From Rhizobiales bacterium 62-17 (GTDB lineage: Bacteria > Pseudomonadota > Alphaproteobacteria > Rhizobiales > Beijerinckiaceae), in contig MKVW01000005.1 in assembly GCA_001898965.1 (NCBI GenBank), positions 62,001 to 126,000 of the forward strand: DNA of 64,000 nt, given 5' to 3'. The stretch's first letter is position 1. The number at the start of each line of letters is the position of its first letter. Below are positions 1 to 8,989 of this stretch, piece after piece. The position numbers were made by a program, and so were the translations under genes. Below the pieces are notes generated by a model that saw nothing but the letters and a program-made list of their open reading frames with translations, ran no database searches and had not been told where the DNA came from.

Positions 1-674
1 TAGACGTCGTCAGCGCGCAGTCCGTTCTGCAAAGCGCCGAGCTTGCCACCCCACAAGACATTGGCATGGGTCCACACCACGCCTTTGGCGCGCGACGTCG
101 TGCCGGTGGTGAAGAGCATCAGGGCGTCGGCGGTCGGGTCGGGTGTTTGGGCTGGTGCGGGCGCGTCCATCAGGGCGGTGAAGCTCTCCGCCTTCGCCGG
201 CCGGCTTGCACTGGTCGGCGCTTCGCCCGCATCCGTCTCGGAAATCGCGATCCATTCGAGGTGCGGACAATGCTCGGCGAGCAGTCCCGCAAATTTCGGT
301 TGCGTGATCGCAGCGCGCACGCCGGCGGCCTCGACCACATCGCGCAGTTCCGGCCCGGCCAGAGCGGCATTGCTCAACACGGCAATGGCGCCGATCCACA
401 TGCAGGCGAAACGGGCTATCAATGTTTCCGGACAGTTCTCGAAATGAACGAGGATGCGATCTTTCGGTCGAATGCCACGTTTCAGAAGGCCGCCGGCGAC
501 GCAGGCCACATCATGCGCGAACTCCGCATAGCTCCATGTCCGCACCGGTGCGTCGAAGGGTGCCCAGATCAGCAGAGGGTGAGGACCACGGGCCGCGGCG
601 CGGGCGCGCAGCAATTCTCCAGCATCCTGGCCGCTGAACGGATGGACGAAAGGCAAAGCCTCGTAGGAGGTCAT
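1..674 (-). CDS. Acyl-CoA synthetase (AMP-binding, ANL family), N-terminal part
   Basis: This is the first 224 residues of an ATP-dependent acid-CoA ligase; the gene runs off the left edge. The adenylate-forming signature TTGTTSRAKG lies at about residues 189-198, where ANL enzymes carry the Thr/Ser/Gly-rich ATP loop. The preceding segment, with its repeated Ala/Val-rich patterns, fits the N-terminal subdomain. The ATG at 672-674 is preceded by no strong Shine-Dalgarno but begins the conserved N-terminus. Expected reaction: acid + ATP + CoA to acyl-CoA through an acyl-AMP. The substrate cannot be told because the acid-binding and C-terminal parts are missing. ArsC lies just upstream in the same direction, 59 bases away, so co-transcription is possible. 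Confidence 0.85.
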   Translation of the reverse strand, partial: MTSYEALPFVHPFSGQDAGELLRARAAARGPHPLLIWAPFDAPVRTWSYAEFAHDVACVAGGLLKRGIRPKDRILVHFENCPETLIARFACMWIGAIAVLSNAALAGPELRDVVEAAGVRAAITQPKFAGLLAEHCPHLEWIAISETDAGEAPTSASRPAKAESFTALMDAPAPAQTPDPTADALMLFTTGTTSRAKGVVWTHANVLWGGKLGALQNGLRADDV

Positions 675-733
675 GGGCGTCTTTCCTTGGGTGCTTCCAT
701 TCTTTTTCTTCTACATTCAGCTTCTTGCCGGGG

Positions 734-1084
734 CTATGCCGGAAAGATTTCGTCGAGCCGTTCGGCCGGGCGGCAGACGCGAGCGCCCTTGGCGGTGACG
801 ACGACGGGACGTTCCATCAGGATCGGATGGGCGCCAAGCGCATCGAGAAGCTGATCGTCGGTGAGCGCCGGGTTATCGAGGTTGAGGTCTTCATAAGGCG
901 TGCCCTTGCGGCGCAGGATGTCGCGCGGCGTCATGCCAAGGTTTTGGAGGAGGGCCTGCATTTCGGCGCGGCTTGGCGGCGTGACCAGATATTCGATCAC
1001 CTGCGGTTCGACGCCAGATTCGCGGATGCGGGCGAGGACGGTGCGGGATGTGCCGCATTTCGGATTGTGATAGATAGTAGTCAT
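734..1084 (-). CDS. arsC: Arsenate reductase, glutaredoxin-coupled ArsC family
   Basis: The 116-residue protein has the ArsC/Spx thioredoxin-like fold signature with the redox cysteine at position 10 in a NPKCGTSR motif. Arginines at 59, 92 and near 102-105 lie where E. coli ArsC has its arsenate-binding Arg60, Arg94 and Arg107. The expected role is reduction of arsenate to arsenite in the cytoplasm using glutathione and glutaredoxin. No arsenite pump or ArsR repressor is adjacent, so this is a housekeeping-type arsC rather than part of an ars resistance operon. Some members of this family (YffB-like) do not reduce arsenate. Family assignment is firm and substrate less so. Confidence 0.88.
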   Translation of the reverse strand: MTTIYHNPKCGTSRTVLARIRESGVEPQVIEYLVTPPSRAEMQALLQNLGMTPRDILRRKGTPYEDLNLDNPALTDDQLLDALGAHPILMERPVVVTAKGARVCRPAERLDEIFPA

Positions 1085-1257
1085 TGATTTTCCTGGATTC
1101 CCTGGTCGGTCGGTAAGGTCTTGTTGGTATATGTGATTACGACGAATCGTTAAATACGTTGATTTTTAAGGAAAGACTCAGACAGTGCGCGACGTTACAG
1201 TGACGTCGCCTTCTTTTCCGGCGCGTCCGGTTTTGACCTTCGAAGCGGACATTCTTG

Positions 1258-2622
1258 ATGGCAGTCGCACGCAAATATTTCGGTACCGATGGCATTCGCG
1301 GTCGCGCCAATCGCGCGATCACGCCCGATCTCGCCTTGCGCGTCGGGCAGGCGGTCGGCCTGGTGTTCCAGCGTGGAGAGCATCGCCATCGGGTGGTGAT
1401 CGGCAAGGATACGCGCCTGTCGGGCTATATGATCGAATATGCCTTGGTGGCGGGCTTCACCTCCGTCGGTATGGATGTGTTGCTGCTCGGCCCGATGCCG
1501 ACGCCGGCCGTCGCCATGCTGACGCGCTCGATGCGCGCCGATATCGGCGTGATGATTTCGGCCTCGCACAATCCGTTCGAGGACAATGGCATCAAACTGT
1601 TTGGGCCGGACGGCTACAAACTGTCCGATGACGTCGAGCGCCAACTGGAAGCGCTGATTGACAGCGACATGTCGGCGAAATTGTCGAAGTCGCTCGATCT
1701 CGGTCGCGCCAAGCGCGTCGATGACGTGCGCGCGCGTTATATCGAAGCGGCGAAATTGACCTTGCCGCGCCATCTTTCGCTCGATGGTCTGCGCATCGTG
1801 GTCGATTGCGCCCATGGCGCCGGCTATCGCGTGGCGCCGGAAGCCCTTTGGGAATTGGGCGCCGAAGTGATTCCGATCGGCGTCGATCCCGATGGCATGA
1901 ACATCAATCGCGAAGTCGGTTCGACCGCGCCGGAAGCCTTGATCCGCAAGGTGCGCGAAACCCGCGCCGATCTCGGCATCGCGCTCGATGGCGATGCGGA
2001 CCGCGTGTTGATCGTCGACGAACATGGTCATCCGGTGAACGGCGATCAGCTGATGGCGGTCGTGGCGCAGAGCTGGAAGGATGACGGCCGGCTGAGCAAG
2101 CCCGGCATCGTTGCCACCGTCATGTCCAATCTGGCGCTTGAGCGCTATCTGGCGTCGATCGGTCTGTCGATGGCGCGCACGGCGGTCGGCGATCGCTACG
2201 TGCTGGAACATATGCGCGAGCATGGGTTCAACGTCGGTGGGGAACAATCGGGCCACATCATCCTGTCGGACTATTCGACGACGGGCGATGGCCTTGTCTC
2301 GGCCTTGCAGGTTCTGGCGGTGGTGCAGCGGCGCCAGCGGCCGGTGAGCGAAGTCTGCCATCTGTTCGATCCGCTGCCGCAAATCCTCAAGAATGTGCGC
2401 ACGACCCTGCGCGATCCCTTGGGCGAGGATCGGGTGGTGCGGGCCATCGCCGCCGGCGAAGGCAAGCTCGGCAAGAATGGCCGCTTGCTGATCCGCCCCT
2501 CGGGCACCGAGCCGGTGATCCGGGTGATGGGCGAGGGCGACGATCAGGCCGTGGTCGAATCCGTCGTTGATTCCATCTGTGCCGCCATCGAGAGCCGGGG
2601 CGACAAGGTCGCTGCTGAATAG
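1258..2622 (+). CDS. glmM: Phosphoglucosamine mutase
   Basis: GlmM converts glucosamine-6-phosphate to glucosamine-1-phosphate for UDP-GlcNAc, feeding peptidoglycan and LPS. The 454-residue length is typical. It shows the N-terminal FGTDGIRG motif, the phosphoserine loop ISASHNP with the catalytic Ser near residue 103, the metal-binding DGDADR motif and the C-terminal phosphate-binding RPSGTEP motif. A TTG codon immediately precedes the ATG at 1258 in frame; the ATG is taken because the family starts [10 protein letters not shown]. It is divergent from arsC. No other envelope gene is in the same transcript. Confidence 0.97.
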   Translation: MAVARKYFGTDGIRGRANRAITPDLALRVGQAVGLVFQRGEHRHRVVIGKDTRLSGYMIEYALVAGFTSVGMDVLLLGPMPTPAVAMLTRSMRADIGVMISASHNPFEDNGIKLFGPDGYKLSDDVERQLEALIDSDMSAKLSKSLDLGRAKRVDDVRARYIEAAKLTLPRHLSLDGLRIVVDCAHGAGYRVAPEALWELGAEVIPIGVDPDGMNINREVGSTAPEALIRKVRETRADLGIALDGDADRVLIVDEHGHPVNGDQLMAVVAQSWKDDGRLSKPGIVATVMSNLALERYLASIGLSMARTAVGDRYVLEHMREHGFNVGGEQSGHIILSDYSTTGDGLVSALQVLAVVQRRQRPVSEVCHLFDPLPQILKNVRTTLRDPLGEDRVVRAIAAGEGKLGKNGRLLIRPSGTEPVIRVMGEGDDQAVVESVVDSICAAIESRGDKVAAE

Positions 2623-2786
2623 CGTTGTCTTGCCGCTTTTTGGCCATTGATTTTCTTGGCTTTTCCATCGGCATTAACGTTAAGTCTTAGGGTTAAGTCC
2701 CCATTAACCGGAATCGCCGATGATCCGCTCGTTGAACTTTGCGTGCACGCCATGGCGTTGCGCGGCGAAACGAGAGGATTTGAGTC

Positions 2787-3701
2787 ATGGCCGTCTCTAA
2801 GGCCCTTTGTGTTGCCGCAGCTTCCTTTGCTTGCCTGTCGACCGCCGCCGGCGCCGCTGACCTGCTGCCGCCGCCGCCGATGATCAGCAGCCCCGCTGTC
2901 ACCGCCGTTCAGGATTTCTCCGGCTGGTATCTGCGTGGCGATATCGGCATCGGCCTCAACAGCAAGATCAACGCGCAGAATGTGCCGAACCCGTTGAGTC
3001 AGGGTGGCCCGGGCTTCATCCCGACGGCCTATTCGCTCAACCCGGCGCAGTTCAGCAATTCGACCTTCATCAAGTTCGGTGTCGGTTATCAGATCAACAG
3101 CTGGTTCCGCACCGACATCACCGCCGAATATCGCGGCAGCAGCTTCTCGACCCAAGATGAGCTGTCGTGGAACAACGGCGCGCAATTCTATGTGCTGCGC
3201 AACTTCTACCGCGGCAACATGGCGAGCTTCGTCGGCCTGTTGAACGGTTACGTCGATCTTGGCACCTGGTACGGCATCACGCCTTACGTCGGCGCCGGTG
3301 TCGGCTTCGCCAGCAACACGCTGCACGGCGTGACCGACAATGGCTACAGCAATCTCTACGCCGGGCCGGGGGCTTTCGCCTCCTCATCCACGGGCGGCTA
3401 TTATAGCTCGAAGACGACCAGCAGCTTCGCCTGGGCGCTGATGGCCGGTCTCAGCTACAACGTCACGTCGAACCTGAAGCTCGATTTCGGCTATCGCTAT
3501 CTCAACTACGGCAAGTCCTCGGCCGGCGCACCCAATTGCTACAACGGTGGCCCGGGCGTCAGCTCTTGCAACAACGTGTTGCAGTTCTCGCGCGCCGGTT
3601 CGCACGACTTCTCGATCGGCCTGCGCTGGATGCTCGCCGATTACGCGCCGGCGATCATGGCGCCGCCGCCGCCCCCGCCGCCGCTGGTTCGCAAGTACTA
3701 A
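2787..3701 (+). CDS. Outer-membrane beta-barrel protein, Omp25/Omp31-like
   Basis: This 304-residue protein has a Sec signal peptide (roughly residues 1-23, ending AGA/AD) followed by a Pro-rich mature N-terminus. A barrel rich in alternating aromatic and polar residues follows, with the repeated patterns GWYLRGDIG, TPYVGAGVG and LDFGYRYLN that mark the small porin-like OMPs of Rhizobiales. It ends in a run of prolines and LVRKY, not in the usual terminal Phe, so the barrel may end before a short tail. An AGAGGA element stands before the ATG. A strong terminator follows at 3728-3754, so it is probably monocistronic. Its role is inferred as structural or small-molecule permeability. Confidence 0.88.
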   Translation: MAVSKALCVAAASFACLSTAAGAADLLPPPPMISSPAVTAVQDFSGWYLRGDIGIGLNSKINAQNVPNPLSQGGPGFIPTAYSLNPAQFSNSTFIKFGVGYQINSWFRTDITAEYRGSSFSTQDELSWNNGAQFYVLRNFYRGNMASFVGLLNGYVDLGTWYGITPYVGAGVGFASNTLHGVTDNGYSNLYAGPGAFASSSTGGYYSSKTTSSFAWALMAGLSYNVTSNLKLDFGYRYLNYGKSSAGAPNCYNGGPGVSSCNNVLQFSRAGSHDFSIGLRWMLADYAPAIMAPPPPPPPLVRKY

Positions 3702-3727
3702 GCCGCAGCGCGACACTATTTTCTTGC

Positions 3728-3754
3728 AACGGCGCGGGTCTCCCGCGCCGTTTT
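3728..3754 (+). terminator. Intrinsic terminator of the first OMP gene
   Basis: An 11-bp perfect stem (3728-3738 with 3742-3752, loop TCT) is followed by a T-rich stretch (TTTTGCTTTT overlapping the stem end). It lies 27 bases after the stop codon of the outer-membrane protein gene. Confidence 0.85.
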
Positions 3755-3891
3755 GCTTTTGACGCATAAGCATTTTTTACGCTGTCAAGTCGCAAGCCGT
3801 TTTATGCTTAAGAGGAGATTAAGCAATCGCTGCGAAACTTTCCGCATCAAGGTTCGGCGTTCATCGACCGGGCAGCGGAAGGAATGTTCGA

Positions 3892-4665
3892 ATGGTGCGC
3901 TTGGGGGCATTGGCGGCGACGGCTCTGATCGGATTGAGCGCGACCGCTTTCGCGGCGGATATGGGCATCCCCTCCGCCTATCCATCATATCCAGCGCTTC
4001 AGCCGGAAGCGCCCGTGGAATTGGGCACCGGTTGGTATCTGCGCGGGGACGTGGCGTTCACGCGTGAGACGACGCCGCAGATTTTTGGGCCGTCTGTGAC
4101 AGCTGGACCCATTGGCTCGCAACTGCTCAATACGGGAACGCAGCGTTCTAGCTGGGCTGCTGCTCTTGGCTTCGGTTATCAGTTCAACAATTGGGTGCGT
4201 GGCGATCTTACTTATGAGTATCGCAACACCATCCAAGCGAACGCGTCATCGGCACAATTCGGTTGTGTTAGCGATCCCACTGGTTTGTGCTTCGCGGCGC
4301 AAAAAGCCAGCATCAAACAATCGGTGGCGCTGGCCAATCTATATATTGATCTTGGCACTTGGTCCGGCTTAACGCCCTATGTTGGTGCGGGTGCCGGTTT
4401 CGTTTACGGCGTGCGGGCCGGCAACTATAGCTGGTACAATGCGTCTAATGGCAGCATCTACGCGCCTTCCTTTCAGTATGTGAATAATCGCACGTCAGCC
4501 TTCGCCTGGGCGCTGATGGCTGGCTTCGCCTATCAGCTCACGGATCGCGCCAAGATCGATATCGGTTATCGCTATATGAACATGGGCAATTGGTCGAAGG
4601 CGGCCGGCTCGAAGGCGCTGACCTCCAATGAGGTGCGTGTCGGCTTCCGTTACGCGATCGACTAA
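3892..4665 (+). CDS. Outer-membrane beta-barrel protein, second tandem paralogue
   Basis: The 257-residue protein belongs to the same family as the upstream OMP. It has a signal peptide cleaved near AFA/AD (residue 21), the same GTGWYLRGDVAF opening strand, TPYVGAGAGF mid-barrel and IDIGYRYMNMG near the end. It finishes in VGFRYAID, a better barrel end than the first copy. The pair looks like an old tandem duplication. Codon choice is visibly less GC-rich than in the first copy (more GTT, TAT and CTT), suggesting a different expression level or history. The ATG at 3892 is preceded by GGAAGGA. A terminator separates it from the first copy. Confidence 0.86.
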   Translation: MVRLGALAATALIGLSATAFAADMGIPSAYPSYPALQPEAPVELGTGWYLRGDVAFTRETTPQIFGPSVTAGPIGSQLLNTGTQRSSWAAALGFGYQFNNWVRGDLTYEYRNTIQANASSAQFGCVSDPTGLCFAAQKASIKQSVALANLYIDLGTWSGLTPYVGAGAGFVYGVRAGNYSWYNASNGSIYAPSFQYVNNRTSAFAWALMAGFAYQLTDRAKIDIGYRYMNMGNWSKAAGSKALTSNEVRVGFRYAID

Positions 4666-4738
4666 TCCGATCCTTCACTTGCCGTCTTGATTTGCCGCAT
4701 CCGATCCGCCACGCTTCGTTTCGCAACGGAGTGTGGCG

Positions 4739-5260
4739 ATGCGGTTTGGCGGCGTGATTTTAGCTTGCGTCATGACGGCGGGATGTCAGTCGACGTCATC
4801 CGTGGCGCCGCCTGTTCCCTTCGATGCGCAAGCGGCACGCGTCATCCGCGAAAAAGGTGTCCATCGTATCGAGGGCCAGGCGCTGTTCGTTACCCGCGAC
4901 GGCAGCGCGCATAAATTGGCAGGGGCGACGGTCCGGCTCGTGCCGGCCACGCCCTATAGCGTGGCGCGTTTCCAGGCGCTGTATCGTGGCCGCCAGTCCA
5001 TCCCGCCCATGTGGGCGCCGCCGGCCGATGCGGGGCCGACCTATTCGTCCTATACGCGCACGACCCGTGCCTCTGCCCAGGGAACGTTCGCCTTCGATCG
5101 CGTGGCGCCGGGCACTTATTTCGTCGCGACGTCGAAAATCTATTCGGCCCGGGGCTCCTTTACGCCAGAGGGCGCGGCGATGTACGAGATGGTGAGGGTC
5201 GGTCCGGATCAACCGGCCGTCTCGATTACGCTCGTAGGACGTCAGGAAGGCCGGTTTTGA
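4739..5260 (+). CDS. Predicted lipoprotein with a transthyretin-like domain
   Basis: This 173-residue protein starts with a short hydrophobic segment and a lipobox (VMTAGC) and is probably lipidated at the Cys near residue 14. The body has the pattern of a carboxypeptidase-regulatory or prealbumin-like beta-sandwich: IEGQALFVTRDG, LAGATVRLVPATPYS and FAFDRVAPGTYFV. I chose the ATG at 4739 over the GTG at 4733 because the GGAG at 4728-4731 is seven bases before the ATG but only one before the GTG. It is followed directly by the Nudix gene, whose TTG start overlaps this stop codon. Function is unknown. Confidence 0.7.
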   Translation: MRFGGVILACVMTAGCQSTSSVAPPVPFDAQAARVIREKGVHRIEGQALFVTRDGSAHKLAGATVRLVPATPYSVARFQALYRGRQSIPPMWAPPADAGPTYSSYTRTTRASAQGTFAFDRVAPGTYFVATSKIYSARGSFTPEGAAMYEMVRVGPDQPAVSITLVGRQEGRF

Positions 5261-5658
5261 ACATTCTGCTCGTCGTCGCCGTTGCCCTGATCGATGCGGA
5301 TGACCGCATCCTCATCGCGCAACGTCCGGAAGGAAAGAAGCTCGCCGGCCTGTGGGAATTTCCCGGCGGCAAGATCGATCCGGGCGAGCGGCCGGAGGCG
5401 GCCTTGATCCGCGAGTTGCACGAGGAACTCGACATCACCGTCAAGGAAGATTGTCTGGCGCCACTGACCTTCGCCAGCCACGCCTATGACGATTTCCATC
5501 TGCTGATGCCGCTTTACATCTGCCGGCGCTGGGAGGGCTTCGTGCGGCCGCGCGAGGGCCAGGCGATCAAATGGGTGCGGGCCACGCAGATGCGTGATTA
5601 TCCGATGCCGCCGGCCGATGCGCCGCTCATCCCGCCGCTGATCGATCTGTTAGGTTAA
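5257..5658 (+). CDS. mutT: MutT-type Nudix hydrolase (8-oxo-dGTP diphosphatase)
   Basis: MutT removes 8-oxo-dGTP from the nucleotide pool so that it is not incorporated opposite A. The Nudix box is complete, with GGKIDPGE followed by RELHEELDI. LIAQRPEGKKLAGLWEFPGG is the classic MutT lead-in. The start is a TTG at 5257 that overlaps the lipoprotein stop (TTGA), with AGGAAGG about eight bases upstream; this gives 133 residues, normal for MutT. A longer in-frame reading upstream lacks similarity to anything expected. The stop codon TAA overlaps the stop of the convergent EVE gene. Specificity among Nudix substrates cannot be proved from sequence. Confidence 0.88.
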   Translation: MNILLVVAVALIDADDRILIAQRPEGKKLAGLWEFPGGKIDPGERPEAALIRELHEELDITVKEDCLAPLTFASHAYDDFHLLMPLYICRRWEGFVRPREGQAIKWVRATQMRDYPMPPADAPLIPPLIDLLG

Positions 5659-6068
5659 ACGCCGCCCATCTTGCAGACGAGTTTCCATTCGGCGTCGGTG
5701 ACCGGTTGCACCGACAGGCGGAAGGACGTGACGAGCGACATTTTGGCGAGCGCCGGTGTGGCTTTCACGTGTTCCAGGGTCACCGGCGTCTTCAGCGGCT
5801 TCACCGCCTTGAAGTCGACCATGCCGAACTTGCCGGTCTTGTCGGTTGGGTCGGGATAATAGAGTTTCGACACTTCGACGATGCCGACGATCTCCTTGCC
5901 CTCGTTGGAGTGATAGAAGAACACTTGTTCGCCGAGCTTCATCGCCATGAGATTGAGTTTGGCGGTATGGTTGCGCACGCCGTTCCATGACGTGCCCTTG
6001 GCGCCGGCTTCGACCTGCTGATCCCAGGACCAGGACGACGGTTCGCTCTTGACCAGCCAATGTGCCAT
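5655..6068 (-). CDS. EVE domain-containing protein
   Basis: The 137-residue protein is a single EVE domain of the PUA-like fold: it opens HWLVKSEP and contains WNGVRNHTAK and VFFYHSNEGKEIVGIVEV, all family hallmarks. EVE proteins are thought to bind modified bases in RNA or DNA; the biological role in bacteria is not settled. The start is the ATG at 6066-6068, where the conserved N-terminus begins. It follows gpsA on the same strand with an 87-base gap and may be the last gene of the tsaD-nuclease-gpsA-EVE transcript. Confidence 0.9.
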   Translation of the reverse strand: MAHWLVKSEPSSWSWDQQVEAGAKGTSWNGVRNHTAKLNLMAMKLGEQVFFYHSNEGKEIVGIVEVSKLYYPDPTDKTGKFGMVDFKAVKPLKTPVTLEHVKATPALAKMSLVTSFRLSVQPVTDAEWKLVCKMGGV

Positions 6069-6155
6069 GACGTGTGCCTCTTGGGAAAATCGCGGCAGAA
6101 CCCTACAACCAACATTCACAGGAAGAAACCGCCGGTTGGTGCCTGTCCACCTCCG

Positions 6156-7169
6156 TTAGGAGGCTTCGCCACGCTGCGGCCGTGTCATCAATGCGTCGAC
6201 AGCGCCGTCGATGCTCAGCTTGCCCGAGAGCACCGCATCGACGGCCTGGGCGATCGGCATGTCGATCTGCTGGCGCTGGGCGAGTTCCAAAATGCCGCTG
6301 GCGGTGAAGGCGCCTTCGGCCAGTTTGCCGGCGCGTGCGTCGGCCAATGTCGCGCCTTTGCCGAGCGCCACGCCGAGCGCGAAATTGCGGGACTGGGTAC
6401 TGCCGCAGGTCAGGACCAGATCGCCGAGCCCCGAGAGGCCCATCAAGGTTTCGCTGCGTGCCCCGAAGGCGCGGCCGAACCGCGACAATTCAGCAAAGCC
6501 GCGTGCCACGAGGGCAGCGCCGGCGCTGGCGCCAAGACCACGGCCGGCGGCGATGCCGCAGGCGATGGCGAGCACGTTCTTGGCGGCGCCGCCGATTTCG
6601 ACGCCTCTGAGATCGTCGGTGTGATAGAGGCGAAAGGTCGGTGTCGCCAGGGCCGCGCCAATGCGCTCGGCCGCGCGGCTGTCGGTGGCGGCGATGGTCA
6701 CCGCCGTCGGTAAACCACGCGCCACGTCATGGGCGAAGCTCGGTCCCGACAAGACGGCGACCGGCTGTTGCGGAATGATCTTGCGGGCGATCTCGCTGAC
6801 GAACAGGCCGCTGCCGATTTCGATGCCCTTGGCGCAGATGACGAGCGGCGCCGTGTTCTTCAGCATGGGCGCGAAGACGCGCAGCACGTTGCGCAGGCTC
6901 TGCGTCGGCACGACGGCCAGCACCAGGTCGGCCTGATGGATCGTGTGCATGTCGTGGGTCGGCGCAACGGCTTGTTCCAGGCGGATGTCGGGCAGGTGCA
7001 GCGTGTTGACGCGCTCCTTGCACAGCGCCTCGATCTGCTTGGTGTCGCGTCCCCACAGATCGACCGTATGGCCCGCGCGAGCGGCCACGTTGGCGAGCGC
7101 GGTGCCCCAGGCGCCAGCGCCGATGACGCCGACGCGGGCGAAGCCCCGCGGTTGCCTGTTCTCATTCAT
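6156..7169 (-). CDS. gpsA: Glycerol-3-phosphate dehydrogenase [NAD(P)+]
   Basis: GpsA reduces dihydroxyacetone phosphate to sn-glycerol-3-phosphate, the backbone of membrane phospholipids. The 337-residue protein has the Rossmann motif GAGAWG at residues 17-22, the CAKGIE motif with Lys at 114, the SGPSFA motif and the catalytic Lys near 197 in GGAAKNVLA. Its ATG at 7169 overlaps the stop of the upstream PLD-type nuclease by four bases (ATGA), so the two genes are translationally coupled within the tsaD operon. Confidence 0.97.
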   Translation of the reverse strand: MNENRQPRGFARVGVIGAGAWGTALANVAARAGHTVDLWGRDTKQIEALCKERVNTLHLPDIRLEQAVAPTHDMHTIHQADLVLAVVPTQSLRNVLRVFAPMLKNTAPLVICAKGIEIGSGLFVSEIARKIIPQQPVAVLSGPSFAHDVARGLPTAVTIAATDSRAAERIGAALATPTFRLYHTDDLRGVEIGGAAKNVLAIACGIAAGRGLGASAGAALVARGFAELSRFGRAFGARSETLMGLSGLGDLVLTCGSTQSRNFALGVALGKGATLADARAGKLAEGAFTASGILELAQRQQIDMPIAQAVDAVLSGKLSIDGAVDALMTRPQRGEAS

Positions 7170-7789
7170 GGCCGATCATCTCCCAGGAAGCGGCGTGCGG
7201 CTGGGGGCATATCACGGTTCAGCGGCGTATTGCCGGGGCGATCCCACAAATATTCGAATTGACGCACGAAACTGCCGACGGCATCGCGGCCTTCGATCAG
7301 CAGCAGATCGTTGTCCTGATATTGGCCGCCGCTGACGGAGAAATTGGCCGAGCCCGAGCGCAAGATGCGCCCGTCCACCTGATAGGCCTTGAGATGCATG
7401 AGATCGTTGCCGCCGGTTTTGATGCGGGCTTCGACGCCTTTCTGACCGACGAGCGACCAGAAGGCGGGATTGGCATCGGGCCGACGCACGGCGGGCTGGT
7501 CGGGGTCGAGATAGAGGCGGACTTTGACGCCACGGCGCGCGGCGTCCGACAGCGCTTCGGCGATGCTGCGATCGGTCAGCACATAGCCGGTGAAATCGAT
7601 CGTCTGGCGGGCGCTGCTGATGACGGCGCGGTCGATCTCGCGCAGATTGTCGCGCGGCGCGTAGAAAATGCGCACGCTCGCGGTCATGCGGTCAGCATCG
7701 AGTGGCCCGCGCGCCCCGCCGGGCGTCAGGAAGAAGATGGCGACGGCATAAAGAACGGTTTTGATGCCTGAATGCAGCGGGCGCCGCAT
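7166..7789 (-). CDS. Phospholipase D-like (HKD) protein, Nuc-type nuclease candidate
   Basis: The 207-residue protein has one HKD motif, His132-x-Lys134-x4-Asp139, followed by GSANFS, as in the single-HKD nucleases (Nuc of pKM101, BfiI-type) that act as dimers. An N-terminal hydrophobic segment (about residues 9-22) suggests a signal anchor or export to the periplasm. It sits between tsaD (one base after the tsaD stop) and gpsA (four-base overlap), clearly within one operon. Whether it cleaves nucleic acid or a phospholipid cannot be told; the neighbour gpsA would fit lipid and the family size would fit nuclease. Confidence 0.82.
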   Translation of the reverse strand: MRRPLHSGIKTVLYAVAIFFLTPGGARGPLDADRMTASVRIFYAPRDNLREIDRAVISSARQTIDFTGYVLTDRSIAEALSDAARRGVKVRLYLDPDQPAVRRPDANPAFWSLVGQKGVEARIKTGGNDLMHLKAYQVDGRILRSGSANFSVSGGQYQDNDLLLIEGRDAVGSFVRQFEYLWDRPGNTPLNRDMPPAARRFLGDDRP

Positions 7790-7790
7790 G

Positions 7791-8849
7791 TCACGCCTTT
7801 CCGTTGTGAACCCGTTGTGCGCCCGGATCGAGAGGCCAGCGCGGCTTGGGCGCGAAATCCATGCCGTCCTGGAAGCCGGCGCGCAGCCGCTCGATGCCAG
7901 TCCAGGCGATCATCGCGCCATTGTCCGTGCAGAGTTCGGGCGGCGGCAGGACGAGCGGCAAACCAGTTTCCGAACCGAGGCGCGCCAATGCGCGGCGGAT
8001 GGCGCCGTTGGCGGCAACGCCGCCGGCGATGACCAGAGCCGTGGGATAACCATGGGTGGCGCGGAAAATGCGCAGGCCGGCGCGCACGCGATCGATCACC
8101 ATGTCGACGATGGCGGCCTGGAAACTGGCGCAAATGTCGGCCGCGTCGTTCTCGGTGATGGCACCGATGCGGTCGGCCTGCAGGCGCACGGCGGTCTTGA
8201 GGCCGGAAAGCGAGAAATCGGCTTCCGCGCGCCCCAGCATCGGGCGTGGAAAATCAAACCGGCGCGGATCGCCGCGATCGGCCATGCGCTCCACCTGCGG
8301 CCCGCCGGGATAAGGCAGGCCGAGCATTTTGGCGACCTTGTCGAAGGCTTCGCCGATGGCATCGTCGACGGTGGTGCCGATGCGGCTATAGGTGCCGACG
8401 CCGGTGACGGCGATGAGTTGCGTGTGGCCGCCCGAGGCCAGCAGCAGCAGATAGGGGAATTCGAGCTTGTCGGTCAGCCGCGCCGTCAGCGCATGGGCTT
8501 CGAGATGATTGACGGCGACGAAAGGCTTGCCGGTGGCGAGCGCCAGGGCCTTGCCGGTGGTCAGGCCGACGATAACGCCGCCCACGAGCCCAGGGCCTGC
8601 GGCGGCGGCGACCGCATCGATATCGTCCATGGTCGTGCCGGCCCGTTCCAGGGCGCGGCGGATGATCCGGTCGATCAGATCGACATGGGCGCGCGCGGCG
8701 ATTTCGGGCACGACGCCGCCATAGGCGGCATGTTCGGCAATCTGGCTCATCACCTCGCTGGAGAGGATTTCGCCGCTGCCGTCGGGGCGGGTGGAGACCA
8801 CCGCCGCCGCCGTTTCATCGCAGGTTGTTTCGATTCCCAGTACGCGCAT
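7791..8849 (-). CDS. tsaD: tRNA N6-adenosine threonylcarbamoyltransferase
   Basis: TsaD transfers the threonylcarbamoyl group to A37 of ANN-decoding tRNAs (t6A), together with TsaB, TsaE and TsaC. The 352-residue protein opens with [10 protein letters not shown] and carries the metal-binding HLEAH motif (His115, His119), [11 protein letters not shown] and the sugar-kinase-like GGVAANGA loop. It is the first gene of the leftward operon and is divergent from hemC, an order widespread in Rhizobiales. The TsaB and TsaE genes are not in the window. Confidence 0.97.
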   Translation of the reverse strand: MRVLGIETTCDETAAAVVSTRPDGSGEILSSEVMSQIAEHAAYGGVVPEIAARAHVDLIDRIIRRALERAGTTMDDIDAVAAAAGPGLVGGVIVGLTTGKALALATGKPFVAVNHLEAHALTARLTDKLEFPYLLLLASGGHTQLIAVTGVGTYSRIGTTVDDAIGEAFDKVAKMLGLPYPGGPQVERMADRGDPRRFDFPRPMLGRAEADFSLSGLKTAVRLQADRIGAITENDAADICASFQAAIVDMVIDRVRAGLRIFRATHGYPTALVIAGGVAANGAIRRALARLGSETGLPLVLPPPELCTDNGAMIAWTGIERLRAGFQDGMDFAPKPRWPLDPGAQRVHNGKA

Positions 8850-8939
8850 GCGACACTTGTAGACTGTCCCGGAGGCGCGTGAAACCCTATAGTCCGGCCA
8901 GTTTTACGTATGACGTGTCAAATCAAGGACGAGAGAGCA

Positions 8940-8965
8940 AAATGCGTTTCTAGCGAAACGCATTT
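8940..8965. repeat. Intergenic palindrome, copy 1 (tsaD/hemC)
   Basis: An 11-bp perfect inverted repeat (AAATGCGTTTC, 4-base loop, GAAACGCATTT) lies between the divergent tsaD and hemC genes, 24 bases before the hemC start. A near-identical hairpin occurs at 24329-24352 between atpD and atpC. There is no T-run, so it is not an obvious terminator. Confidence 0.8.
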
Positions 8966-8989
8966 GCCTTCAATTTAGCGAAGAGAAGA

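Noticed and set aside
734..1084. An arsenic-resistance operon around arsC
   Set aside because: No arsR, arsB or acr3 gene is present; the neighbours are an acyl-CoA synthetase and glmM.
8940..8965. The palindrome before hemC as a terminator of a plus-strand gene
   Set aside because: No gene precedes it on the plus strand, there is no T-run, and an almost identical copy lies inside the atp operon where termination would be harmful.
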